Origin: Enterococcus xiangfangensis
GTDB taxonomy: Bacteria > Bacillota > Bacilli > Lactobacillales > Enterococcaceae
Direction: 5' to 3'
NCBI RefSeq assembly: GCF_005405365.1
Contig: NZ_BJDX01000005.1
Coordinates: 161,655-225,654, forward strand
DNA length: 64,000 nucleotides
Position numbers and translations under genes: made by a program. Under the pieces are notes generated by a model, which made no database searches, was not told the origin of the DNA, and saw nothing but the letters and a program-made list of their open reading frames with translations. This document shows, in pieces, positions 17,356 to 24,858 of this stretch. Every line of letters begins with the position of its first letter. Position 1 is the first letter of the stretch.

Positions 17356-17388
17356 CAAAAAAGCTGTGATTTCTCACAACCTTTTTTG
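17356..17388 (-). terminator. Terminator of the TMEM175-like gene
   Basis: Hairpin AAAAAAGCTGTGA-tttc-TCACAACCTTTTTT with a small bulge. On the minus strand the left arm supplies the T-run. It lies about 60 bases downstream of the channel gene and is related in sequence to the GCTGTGAC terminators elsewhere in the window. Confidence 0.7.
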
Positions 17389-17448
17389 CGCTTCAAGGAG
17401 CGTTCAAGCATTCCATGTGTTAATTAATTTTTTGCAACACTAGCCGTT

Positions 17449-18021
17449 TTATAATATATTCTCAATTGCTTTTTCTGGAATAAACCACATCAATAAAATC
17501 AAAACATTGACAATCAACACCGCGATTGGGGCGATCAACTTGCCTAAAATCAACGCCACGATGGCTAAACCGATGGTTAAATATAATTTGGGATAATGTC
17601 TGAACATCTGACCAATCTGAGAATCTTTTCCATTCGCGCGAACCAATGCTCGGACTAGTAAATAATAAGCAAAATCGGTCCCTAGAATAATTAGTCCGTA
17701 CAAAGCTTGCGGCGCCCAATCAAAGGGATAGTTGCCGACCCAAGCCGTCGCATACGGAAACAAGGTCATCATCAAAATCAAAAAATTATTGGCCCATAAT
17801 ACCCAGCCATCTACTTTTTTTACTACTTGAAAGAGATGGTGATGATTGTTCCAATAAATCGCCAAACTAACAAAACTAATTAGATAGACAATAAACTTAT
17901 GTTTCATAACAAAAAAAGCTGACCATTCAGCTGAAGCAGGCTCATGCAATTCCAAGACGAGCAAAGTCATAATGATCGCAATGACCGCATCGGTAAACGC
18001 CTCTATTCGTGATTTTGACAT
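17449..18021 (-). CDS. TMEM175-family (DUF1211) predicted potassium channel
   Basis: Integral membrane protein, 190 residues, of the bacterial TMEM175 family. It has the hallmark N-terminal motif RIEAFTDAVIAIIMTLLVLEL (residues 5-25), which lines the pore in this family, and six hydrophobic segments in total, the normal count for a single TMEM175 repeat. Bacterial members form tetrameric K+ leak channels. It is monocistronic, with its own downstream hairpin. The family is clear; channel activity is inferred from homologues. Confidence 0.85.
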   Translation of the reverse strand: MSKSRIEAFTDAVIAIIMTLLVLELHEPASAEWSAFFVMKHKFIVYLISFVSLAIYWNNHHHLFQVVKKVDGWVLWANNFLILMMTLFPYATAWVGNYPFDWAPQALYGLIILGTDFAYYLLVRALVRANGKDSQIGQMFRHYPKLYLTIGLAIVALILGKLIAPIAVLIVNVLILLMWFIPEKAIENIL

Positions 18022-18288
18022 TTTTTTCTCCTAACTTTTTTCTCCTACAGTTACTAACAAAAAATAAGTTCCCTCTATGGCTTCTATTAAACAAAAAAAA
18101 TCACAAAATATCAAGGATAATACTGCACTATCGGGCGATTATCAGTCGTTTCTCATTATTCAAAGCGGTTGATGTTTCACTTTGAATCAAGAGAAATCTG
18201 ATCATAAATACGTCTTAAGTTGGACGTAAATCAAAACTTAATTTGCTAAACTAGATTCAGTTAAACAAATGGAAAGAAGGAATTTAAA
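18022..18288. other. Divergent intergenic region between the channel and the small membrane protein
   Basis: It must hold promoters for both flanking genes. The inverted repeat TACGTC-N8-GACGTA (18209-18228) lies about 60 bases before the small membrane protein and could be an operator. I found no convincing -35/-10 pair. TGTTTCACTTTG at 18170 resembles half of a parS site but the other half does not match. Confidence 0.35.
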
Positions 18289-18483
18289 ATGATGAAAGAT
18301 TATCCTCTAGTTGTCCGAATTTTAGCTGTTATCGGCTTCTTTTTAGTTGGTAGCTTGATTTTAAGTATTGTTGGTCCAGTACTCGCTGGTTTGATCAAAT
18401 TATTCTTTAAGGTTGCTATTCCGTTAGCCGCAGCCTATTTCTTGGTTAACTGGTTAACTAAACGCCGCGGGCGGACTTATTAA
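18289..18483 (+). CDS. Small membrane protein of unknown function
   Basis: A 64-residue protein with two hydrophobic stretches, about residues 9-28 (VRILAVIGFFLVGSLIL) and 30-56 (with a Lys near 41), ending in a basic tail KRRGRTY. AAGGAATTTAAA precedes the ATG, and a strong terminator follows the stop codon within ten bases. The gene is thus a self-contained transcription unit and likely real despite its size. No known family is recognised. A stress- or envelope-related small protein would fit its form, but nothing in the sequence proves it. Confidence 0.7.
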   Translation: MMKDYPLVVRILAVIGFFLVGSLILSIVGPVLAGLIKLFFKVAIPLAAAYFLVNWLTKRRGRTY

Positions 18484-18489
18484 GCAGTC

Positions 18490-18538
18490 AAAAATCGTAG
18501 AAAATCAGCTTTTTACTGATTTTATCTACGATTTTTTT
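18490..18538 (+). terminator. Terminator of the small membrane protein gene
   Basis: Long stem AAAAATCGTAGA/TCTACGATTTTT with an inner AATCAG/CTGATT stem and a T-run of seven. It starts seven bases after the stop codon. Confidence 0.88.
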
Positions 18539-18596
18539 GCTATTTATCTGAGATTCAGTTTATTCAGATCCATTTAAGCTTCAATTAAGCTTCGGC

Positions 18597-18668
18597 TATT
18601 ATATTATGTTCATCCCAAATAATCTTTTTCATTTTGCCAGTTGCTTCGGTGACTGGCACCCTTTTTTT
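18597..18668 (+). terminator. Orphan terminator, possible end of a small RNA
   Basis: Hairpin TGCCAGT-tgcttcggtg-ACTGGCA (18635-18658) followed within four bases by seven T residues. The preceding plus-strand gene already has its own terminator at 18490-18538, and the next gene is on the other strand. TATTAT near 18597 could be a -10 box for a transcript of about 60 bases. Read-through backup terminator is the simpler alternative. The interval 18539-18749 holds nothing else recognisable. Confidence 0.45.
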
Positions 18669-18749
18669 ATATCGAGAAACGATTTTTTAAAAAAAGAAAA
18701 ATTTGATTGATCCATTGGGTTTTAGCTGTCTTAGATTTCTATTGTTAAA

Positions 18750-18789
18750 CAAAAAAAGCTGGAAACCTTTTTTATCAAGACTTCCAGCT
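18750..18789 (-). terminator. Terminator of the ZIP transporter gene
   Basis: Stem AGCTGGAA/TTCCAGCT with a 17-base loop (about 18757-18789), followed on the minus strand by seven T residues. It begins 12 bases after the transporter stop codon. Confidence 0.8.
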
Positions 18790-18801
18790 AATTGGACGTT
18801 G

Positions 18802-19620
18802 CTATCCTAACGCAACATCTAGGATCATCATAATAATAAAACCAGTCATCGCACCAAACACACCGAAATGATGCTTGCTGTCTGTTGTTGCTTGGGCTTC
18901 TGGGATCAACTCTTCCACTACAACGTAGATCATAGCACCTGCGGCAAACGATAGTGCATACGGCAAGAGCGGTTCGACACTAGTTACTAGCAGCGCCCCG
19001 ATCACAGCTGCGATTGGCTCTACTAGACCGGATGCTTGTCCATAAAGGAAGGACTTTGTTCGGCTCAAGCCTTCTTGTCGCAAAGGAATCGAAACTGCGG
19101 CACCTTCTGGGAAATTTTGGATCCCGATCCCCAATGAAACAGAGATTGCTGCTAAAACCGCCACCGCTGGATTCGCTGCTTCGCTTGCAGCTCCAAAAGC
19201 TACTCCGACTGCCAACCCTTCTGGAATATTGTGCAAGGTGATCGAAAATACCAACAAAATCGTCCGTTTCAAATGACTCGGCAAGCCTTCTTTTTCCTTA
19301 TTCGGTCCAAAGTGCATATGGGGAATCGTTTTATCCGCGATGTATAAAAACAATCCTCCTAATCCAAAGCCTAAACTAACTACCAGCCACGGAATTGAAC
19401 CATTCTCTTCTGCAGCTGCGATCGCTGGGTCTAACAATGACCAAAAGCTGGCTGCGATCATTACGCCCGATGCAAAACCTAACATCAAATTTAATACATT
19501 CCGATTGATATTCTTAAAGAAGAAGACTAACGCGGCACCTAATGCCGTCATCCCCCAAGTAAACAGTGTTCCTACCAGTGCCTGCTGCCAAGCCGCTAAA
19601 CCTAATAACCACCCAATCAT
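18802..19620 (-). CDS. ZIP-family divalent metal transporter
   Basis: Membrane protein of the ZIP (ZupT-like) family, 272 residues with eight predicted membrane segments. The metal-binding helices carry HNIPEGLAVG (near 130) and NFPEGAAVS (near 168), the two signature motifs. A His-containing loop (DKTIPHMHFG near 98) lies between segments III and IV. It would import zinc or other divalent cations. AGGAGG lies seven bases before the ATG. It is monocistronic. No Zur- or MntR-type operator was recognised upstream. Confidence 0.88.
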   Translation of the reverse strand: MIGWLLGLAAWQQALVGTLFTWGMTALGAALVFFFKNINRNVLNLMLGFASGVMIAASFWSLLDPAIAAAEENGSIPWLVVSLGFGLGGLFLYIADKTIPHMHFGPNKEKEGLPSHLKRTILLVFSITLHNIPEGLAVGVAFGAASEAANPAVAVLAAISVSLGIGIQNFPEGAAVSIPLRQEGLSRTKSFLYGQASGLVEPIAAVIGALLVTSVEPLLPYALSFAAGAMIYVVVEELIPEAQATTDSKHHFGVFGAMTGFIIMMILDVALG

Positions 19621-19936
19621 AACGTCCTCCTACTTTTTATTATTCTGCTATCTAATTATTACAAAAAATTTGATCTGATGATTCCATGACACTTTTTGAA
19701 ATAGATCACGCATTCCCTTTAGTTTAGGAATTTTCAACAGTCGCTCTTTTGATTATTTGAAAATAATTAAAAAAAACAACTAACTATCCTTTTGAAACCG
19801 TTTTGTTCGTACTAACTTTATCATATTTTAGGTATACCTGTAAACTTTTTCTCCCGAGACACTTTCTTTGCCGGTTTTTTTAAGACACGTTATAATTTTT
19901 AATAAGAAACTTACAAAAAGAAAGTGAGTGAAGAAA
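19621..19936 (+). promoter_or_regulatory. Pyruvate oxidase promoter with upstream cre-like site
   Basis: -35 TTGCCG (19868-19873), a 17-base spacer and a perfect -10 TATAAT (19891-19896) drive the pyruvate oxidase gene. TGAAACCGTTTTGT (19793-19806), 62 bases before the -35, matches twelve of fourteen cre positions and could bind CcpA, which controls pyruvate oxidase genes in several lactic acid bacteria. The promoter is well supported; the cre is tentative. The remainder of the gap is AT-rich with no gene. Confidence 0.65.
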
Positions 19937-21658
19937 ATGTCAGAAATTAATGCAGGCGTTGCAATGGTCAAAGTTTTAGAAGCTTGGGGAATCGATCATA
20001 TTTATGGAATTCCTGGCGGTTCTTTCAATTCAACAATGGATGCGCTTTATAAAGAACGTGAATCAATCAAATACATCCAAGTTCGTCATGAAGAAGCTGG
20101 TGCACTTGCAGCAGCAGCAGATGCAAAATTGACTGGTAAAGTCGGAGCGGTCTTTGGTTCTGCGGGACCGGGGGCTAGTCATTTGATTAATGGACTTTAT
20201 GATGCACAGATGGATCATGTCCCTCTTTTAGCTTTGTTAGGACAAGTTCCTTCTACTTCGATGAACTACAATGCTTTTCAAGAGTTGAATGAAAATCCGA
20301 TGTTCGCAGATGTCAGTGTATACAATCGAACAGTGATGACTCCTGAAAGTTTGCCGCATGTAATCGATGAAGCAATCAAAGCAGCCTATCAACAAAATGG
20401 GGTCGCCGTTGTTACTATCCCTGTTGATTTTGGTTTTGAAGAAATTGAAAAAGTTGAGATCGCGACTGCAAAAAATCATAAGACCGGCGTACTTCTTCCA
20501 GCTGAAGCAGATTTAAAAGCGGCACTGCCATTAATCGAAGCGGCTAAACAACCGGTACTTTACATCGGTCAAGGTGTTCACGGTGGATTTGATGCGATTA
20601 AAGCATTCGCTGAACATTTTTCAATGCCAGTTGCATCAGCCGTCTTAGGTAAAGGGATCGTTCCAGATTTATATGAAAATTTTTTAGGCTTTGCGGCACG
20701 GGTAGCAACTAAACCCGCAAACGAGGCGTTAGCTGAAGCAGACTTGATCCTATTTGTCGGCAGCGATTTTCCATTTGGACGTTACTTCTTTAATCCCGCT
20801 GCGAAATTTATCCAAGTCGATATCGATGCAGCGAAATTTGGCCGGCGCCATCATGTCGATTACTCTGTTTTAGGTGATGGCGCAACGGCGCTTCGTAGAT
20901 GGGTCGAACTTGGAAAAGCCCGCCCAGCAGACGACTGGTTGAAAGCCAATCAAGCAAATATCCGTAACTGGCACACTTGGCGCAAGAGCTTCTACAATGA
21001 CGATTCGACGCCATTACGTGTAGAACCAGTCTTTAAAGAAATCAATCGTATCGCTGAACAAGATGCCGTCTATGTTGCCGATGTTGGAAATGTTACTTTG
21101 AATGCGATCCGCCACTTAGAAATGAATGGTGAACAGCAATTTACTACTTCCGGCTGGTTTGCGACGATGGGCAATGGTGTCCCTGGCGGAATTGCCGCTC
21201 AATTGAGTTATCCAAACAAACAAGTCTTTACATTCAGCGGCGATGGCGGCTTTGCAATGCAAATGCAAGATATCATCACACAAGTAAAATATGATTTGCC
21301 AATCATCAACGTTGTTTTTTCTAACAATGCTTTTGGTTTTATCGAAGCTGAACAAGAAGATACAGAACAACAAAAATTCGGTGTCTTTTTAGAAGAAGCA
21401 GATTTTGGTAAAGTCGGTGAAGCGCTAGGTGCTGATGGCTTCACGATCACTGAATACAGTCAATTAGAACCTGCGTTCACTGCTGCTAAAGCAAGCAAAC
21501 GGCCGGTCGTAATCGATGTCAAAATCAAAGACGAACGTCCCTTGCCAGTCGAAGCTTTAGAATTAGAGCCAGAAAAATTCTCAGCAGAACAAATCAATGC
21601 CTTCAAAGAAAAATACCAAGTTCACGATATGCCAACTTTGCGAGAATTATTGAAATAA
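19937..21658 (+). CDS. pox: Pyruvate oxidase
   Basis: Thiamine-diphosphate and FAD enzyme turning pyruvate, phosphate and oxygen into acetyl phosphate, CO2 and hydrogen peroxide. It is 573 residues from the ATG at 19937, close to other lactic-acid-bacterial Pox/SpxB proteins. The TPP-activating Glu lies in RHEEAGALAAAA, and the TPP/Mg motif starts at GDGGFAMQMQ (near 437) and ends at NNAFGFI. FAD-domain segments lie in between. A GTG at 19928 is in frame, but the Shine-Dalgarno-like AGAAAGTGAGTGA overlaps it, so the ATG is preferred. It ends in a hairpin shared with the convergent EIIA gene. Acetolactate synthase is less likely because of overall likeness to Pox. Confidence 0.9.
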   Translation: MSEINAGVAMVKVLEAWGIDHIYGIPGGSFNSTMDALYKERESIKYIQVRHEEAGALAAAADAKLTGKVGAVFGSAGPGASHLINGLYDAQMDHVPLLALLGQVPSTSMNYNAFQELNENPMFADVSVYNRTVMTPESLPHVIDEAIKAAYQQNGVAVVTIPVDFGFEEIEKVEIATAKNHKTGVLLPAEADLKAALPLIEAAKQPVLYIGQGVHGGFDAIKAFAEHFSMPVASAVLGKGIVPDLYENFLGFAARVATKPANEALAEADLILFVGSDFPFGRYFFNPAAKFIQVDIDAAKFGRRHHVDYSVLGDGATALRRWVELGKARPADDWLKANQANIRNWHTWRKSFYNDDSTPLRVEPVFKEINRIAEQDAVYVADVGNVTLNAIRHLEMNGEQQFTTSGWFATMGNGVPGGIAAQLSYPNKQVFTFSGDGGFAMQMQDIITQVKYDLPIINVVFSNNAFGFIEAEQEDTEQQKFGVFLEEADFGKVGEALGADGFTITEYSQLEPAFTAAKASKRPVVIDVKIKDERPLPVEALELEPEKFSAEQINAFKEKYQVHDMPTLRELLK

Positions 21659-21661
21659 AAT

Positions 21662-21699
21662 AAAAGGAGCTGTGACAGACTTTGTCATAGCTCCTTTTT
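21662..21699. terminator. Bidirectional terminator between pox and the EIIA gene
   Basis: Stem AAAAGGAGCTGTGACA/TGTCATAGCTCCTTTT with one mismatch, flanked by A-rich and T-rich tracts. It serves the convergent pyruvate oxidase and EIIA genes. It is nearly the same stem as the terminator at 16094. Confidence 0.88.
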
Positions 21700-22075
21700 A
21701 CATTCTGCGAATCGTTTGTTTTGTTTCTAATTCTAACTGTGTTGTCAACGCTTCAGCTGACAGCTCACGATTCACTAAGGCTTGTAAGACCATCGGCAAA
21801 TTGACTCCGGTCACTAAAGCTTGCCGGGAATCATTCATCACGCAATAACTGGCGTAGCGAAATGGTGTACCACCGAACATGTCTACTAACCAAACGAGTT
21901 CGTCGACTTCTTTCAATAACTCTTCAGCAAAAACTTCGATTTTTTTTTGCAAACCTGTCGCCCCAGGATCAATATTTAATGTTCTTACATAACTTTGTTC
22001 ACCTAAAATAGCTTCAGCTGTTTTCAACAGACTATCTGCTAAATGGTCATGGGTCGCGATTACTATCCCAATCAT
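21698..22075 (-). CDS. Orphan mannose-family PTS EIIA
   Basis: EIIA-Man fold protein, 125 residues from the ATG at 22075 (AAGGG about ten bases upstream). The longer frame from 22093 starts within that ribosome-binding region. The phospho-acceptor His is in IATHDHLADSLL near residue 9, and VWLVDMFGGTPFRYA is the typical second motif. No IIB, IIC or IID gene lies nearby, so it is a stand-alone component. It may phosphorylate an EII encoded elsewhere or act in regulation, as DhaM-like EIIA proteins do for dihydroxyacetone kinase. The latter is attractive beside sugar catabolic genes but is not shown. Confidence 0.82.
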   Translation of the reverse strand: MIGIVIATHDHLADSLLKTAEAILGEQSYVRTLNIDPGATGLQKKIEVFAEELLKEVDELVWLVDMFGGTPFRYASYCVMNDSRQALVTGVNLPMVLQALVNRELSAEALTTQLELETKQTIRRM

Positions 22076-22213
22076 GCGGACACATCCCTTCAATTTCCCA
22101 GTCTATCCTATTTTAAACTGCAAGTAAATTCTTAAGGAAGCTTGAAACTTCAGATGTTCCCCGATATAATGCAAAGAGGCCTTAAGCCAATACTGATAAA
22201 GCGAGGAAAATCA

Positions 22214-23833
22214 TTGATTACAGTAAGTGACGTTAGTTTACAGTTTCCTGACCGTAAATTATTTGATGACGTAAATATTAAATTCACTCCCGGCAATTGT
22301 TACGGGTTGATTGGTGCAAATGGTGCCGGCAAATCAACTTTTCTTAAGATTTTAGCAGGTGATATTCAGCCTTCTACCGGCTCTGTTATTTTGGGTCCTA
22401 ACGAACGAATGGCTGTGTTGAAACAAAACCATTTTGACTTTGAAGAATATACTGTTATGGAAACAGTCATCATGGGCCACCAACGTTTATACCAAGTCAT
22501 GCAAGAAAAAGACGCCATTTACATGAAGGAAGATTTTTCTGACGAAGATGGTATTCGCGCAGCTGAACTAGAAGGCGAATTTGCTGAACTAGATGGCTGG
22601 GAAGCTGAACCTGAAGCAGCCGTCCTATTACAGGGCTTAAACATTCCTGAAGACTTGCACCAACAAAAAATGAGTGAATTGACTGCCGGACAAAGAATCA
22701 AAGTTCTTTTAGCACAATCACTTTTCGGTAAGCCCGACGTTCTATTACTAGACGAACCAACGAACGGATTAGATATCCAATCAATTAACTGGCTGGAAGA
22801 ATTCTTGATCAATTTTGAAAATACCGTAATCGTCGTATCCCATGACCGTCACTTTTTAAACAAAGTGTGTACCCACATGGCCGACCTTGATTTCGGCAAG
22901 ATCAAATTGTATGTCGGCAACTATGACTTCTGGTTGGAATCAAGCCAATTAGCAGCAAAATTACAATCACAACAAAACACTAAAAAAGAAGAGCAGATCA
23001 AAGAGTTGCAAGACTTTATCGCTCGTTTCAGCGCCAACGCATCAAAATCAAAACAAGCGACTTCACGGAAGAAAATGTTGGATAAAATTACACTAGATGA
23101 TATTCAGCCTTCTTCTCGCCGCTATCCTTTCGTTCAATTCAAACCAGAACGGGAAATCGGCAATGATTTATTACAAGTAGACAATGTCAGTGTGACACTC
23201 GATGGCAAGAAGATTCTTGACAACATCTCTTTTACTTTGAACCGCGACGACAAAGTGGCGTTCATCGCTGAAAGCGACTTAGTGACGACGACACTGTTCA
23301 AAGTCATCATGGGCGATCTTACACCGGATACAGGTACGATCCGCTGGGGTGTGACAACAAGCCAAGCATACTTGCCAAAAGATACAACAAAAGAATTCGA
23401 TAACACAATGCCGATTCTTGACTGGCTGCGTCAATATGCCAGCAAAGAAGAAGATGACAATACTTTCTTACGTAGTTTCTTAGGTCGGATGTTGTTTTCT
23501 GGCGACGAAGTCATGAAACCAGTCAACGTTTTATCCGGTGGCGAAAAAGTTCGTTGTATGTTATCAAAATTGATGTTGTCAAAATCAAACGTCTTAGTCT
23601 TAGATGATCCAACAAATCATTTAGACTTAGAATCGATCTCAGCATTGAACGATGGCTTGATTTCATATAAAGGTTCGCTTTTATTTGCTTCCCATGACCA
23701 TCAATTCATCCAAACGATCGCCAACCGTATCATCGCGATTTCTGAAAATGGTGTCGTGGATCGTGCTGAAACGACGTACGATGAATTTTTAGAAAATCCT
23801 GAAGTTCAAAAACAATTGAGTCAATTGTATTAA
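22214..23833 (+). CDS. ABC-F family ATPase (YkpA/YbiT-like) with a degenerate second P-loop
   Basis: Soluble duplicated ABC protein without membrane segments, 539 residues, matching the YkpA/YbiT branch of the ABC-F translation factors. Domain 1 has Walker A GANGAGKST, signature SELTAGQ and Walker B LLLDEP. The linker is about residues 240-310. Domain 2 has signature LSGGE, but its P-loop reads AESDLVTTT, lacking the Gly and Lys of GxxxxGK[ST], and its Walker B is LDDPTNHLD with Asp in place of the catalytic Glu. The TTG at 22214 is preferred as start because GAGGAAAATCA precedes it; the longer frame from 22142 has no such signal. ABC-F proteins act at the ribosome; some give antibiotic resistance, but this branch is generally a housekeeping one. 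Confidence 0.87.
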   Translation: MITVSDVSLQFPDRKLFDDVNIKFTPGNCYGLIGANGAGKSTFLKILAGDIQPSTGSVILGPNERMAVLKQNHFDFEEYTVMETVIMGHQRLYQVMQEKDAIYMKEDFSDEDGIRAAELEGEFAELDGWEAEPEAAVLLQGLNIPEDLHQQKMSELTAGQRIKVLLAQSLFGKPDVLLLDEPTNGLDIQSINWLEEFLINFENTVIVVSHDRHFLNKVCTHMADLDFGKIKLYVGNYDFWLESSQLAAKLQSQQNTKKEEQIKELQDFIARFSANASKSKQATSRKKMLDKITLDDIQPSSRRYPFVQFKPEREIGNDLLQVDNVSVTLDGKKILDNISFTLNRDDKVAFIAESDLVTTTLFKVIMGDLTPDTGTIRWGVTTSQAYLPKDTTKEFDNTMPILDWLRQYASKEEDDNTFLRSFLGRMLFSGDEVMKPVNVLSGGEKVRCMLSKLMLSKSNVLVLDDPTNHLDLESISALNDGLISYKGSLLFASHDHQFIQTIANRIIAISENGVVDRAETTYDEFLENPEVQKQLSQLY

Positions 23834-23883
23834 ACAAAAAAAGACTATGACAAAAATTTTTGTCATAGTCTTTTTTTGTTTAA
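23830..23883. terminator. 54-bp perfect palindrome acting as bidirectional terminator
   Basis: The sequence is perfectly self-complementary over 27-base arms with no spacer, centred between 23856 and 23857, and includes the ABC-F stop codon. The core AAAGACTATGACAAAAA and its complement are followed by T-runs on both strands. It serves the ABC-F gene and, from the other side, the convergent DegV gene. Confidence 0.9.
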
Positions 23884-23916
23884 CTGGCATTCCCGCAGCT
23901 TCTGTCACAACTTTTT

Positions 23917-24783
23917 TTAATTGCGTTTTTCACCGCGAGTAAAGACTGCGATACAGCCAAGTCCTGTATGACTGGCGATCGTCGTGCCTAATGGAAAGAT
24001 CCGAACTTCTTTCGGCTGGATACTTTCTTCTAAATGACGCTTCACTTCTTCGGCGCCTTCTTGGTCAGCACTGGTGGTAATAAAAATCGTTTGATTTGCG
24101 GGATCTTTCGTCGCTTCGCTGATTTTATCAGCAACTAACTGCAACGCTTTTTTGCGTCCCCGCACTTTTTCAACATTTTGCAATCGACCTTCAACATCAA
24201 CCGTGATGATCGGCTTGATGTTCATCAATCCGCCAATTGCGGCACTCGTTTTAGAGATACGACCGCCGCGTTGCAGATGTTTCAAATCATCGACAGTTAC
24301 CCAATGATGATAGGTTAGTTTATTTTCTTCTAGCCATTCGTACAAATCGGTCAGAGACATTCCTGCTTGCTGTTTCTGAGCCGCTTCATAGACCATTAGC
24401 CCTTCACCGCCGCTGGCAGCTAACGAATCGACTACGTAGACTTCTGCCGCTGGCAAATCTTCTTTCAAGATCTCAACTGCCTGCATCGCACTTTGATAAG
24501 ACCCGCTCATGCCAGAAGAAAAGCAAATATACAAAATCGGGATATTTTTCTCCGCATAGCTGCGGAAAAATTCGACATAGCGGCCAACATTTACTTGTGA
24601 AGTTGTCGGCATCGCGCCATCTTTGATTTGTTGATAAAAATCGGCAATCTTAAAATGACGCCCTAAATCATCAGCGAATTCGGTATCGCCGATCGAAACA
24701 TGCATTGAAATAAAATCAACGTTGTTTTCTTCTAGTAATTCATAAGGCACATCGCAACATGAATCTGTCAGAATTTGATACAT
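23917..24783 (-). CDS. DegV-family fatty-acid-binding protein
   Basis: DegV-family protein, 288 residues, starting at the ATG at 24783 with GGAGG nine bases upstream. The opening MYQILTDSCCDVP and the SSGMSGSYQSA segment near 90 are hallmarks of the family, whose members bind fatty acids. Some members (FakB) present fatty acids to the kinase FakA for phosphorylation before membrane lipid synthesis. FakA is not in the window, so a FakB role is inferred from family. It lies next to purA without overlap. The in-frame ATG at 24807 lacks a ribosome-binding site. Confidence 0.85.
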   Translation of the reverse strand: MYQILTDSCCDVPYELLEENNVDFISMHVSIGDTEFADDLGRHFKIADFYQQIKDGAMPTTSQVNVGRYVEFFRSYAEKNIPILYICFSSGMSGSYQSAMQAVEILKEDLPAAEVYVVDSLAASGGEGLMVYEAAQKQQAGMSLTDLYEWLEENKLTYHHWVTVDDLKHLQRGGRISKTSAAIGGLMNIKPIITVDVEGRLQNVEKVRGRKKALQLVADKISEATKDPANQTIFITTSADQEGAEEVKRHLEESIQPKEVRIFPLGTTIASHTGLGCIAVFTRGEKRN

Positions 24784-24858
24784 TTTTAAAGTCCTCCAAA
24801 TACCCACTTAATAGTAAATCTATTTTACTAGATAATTGGTTGCTTGTCTCATAATATG

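Noticed and set aside
18170..18185. TGTTTCACTTTGAATC as a possible parS
   Set aside because: Only the left half matches; the right half has too many differences.
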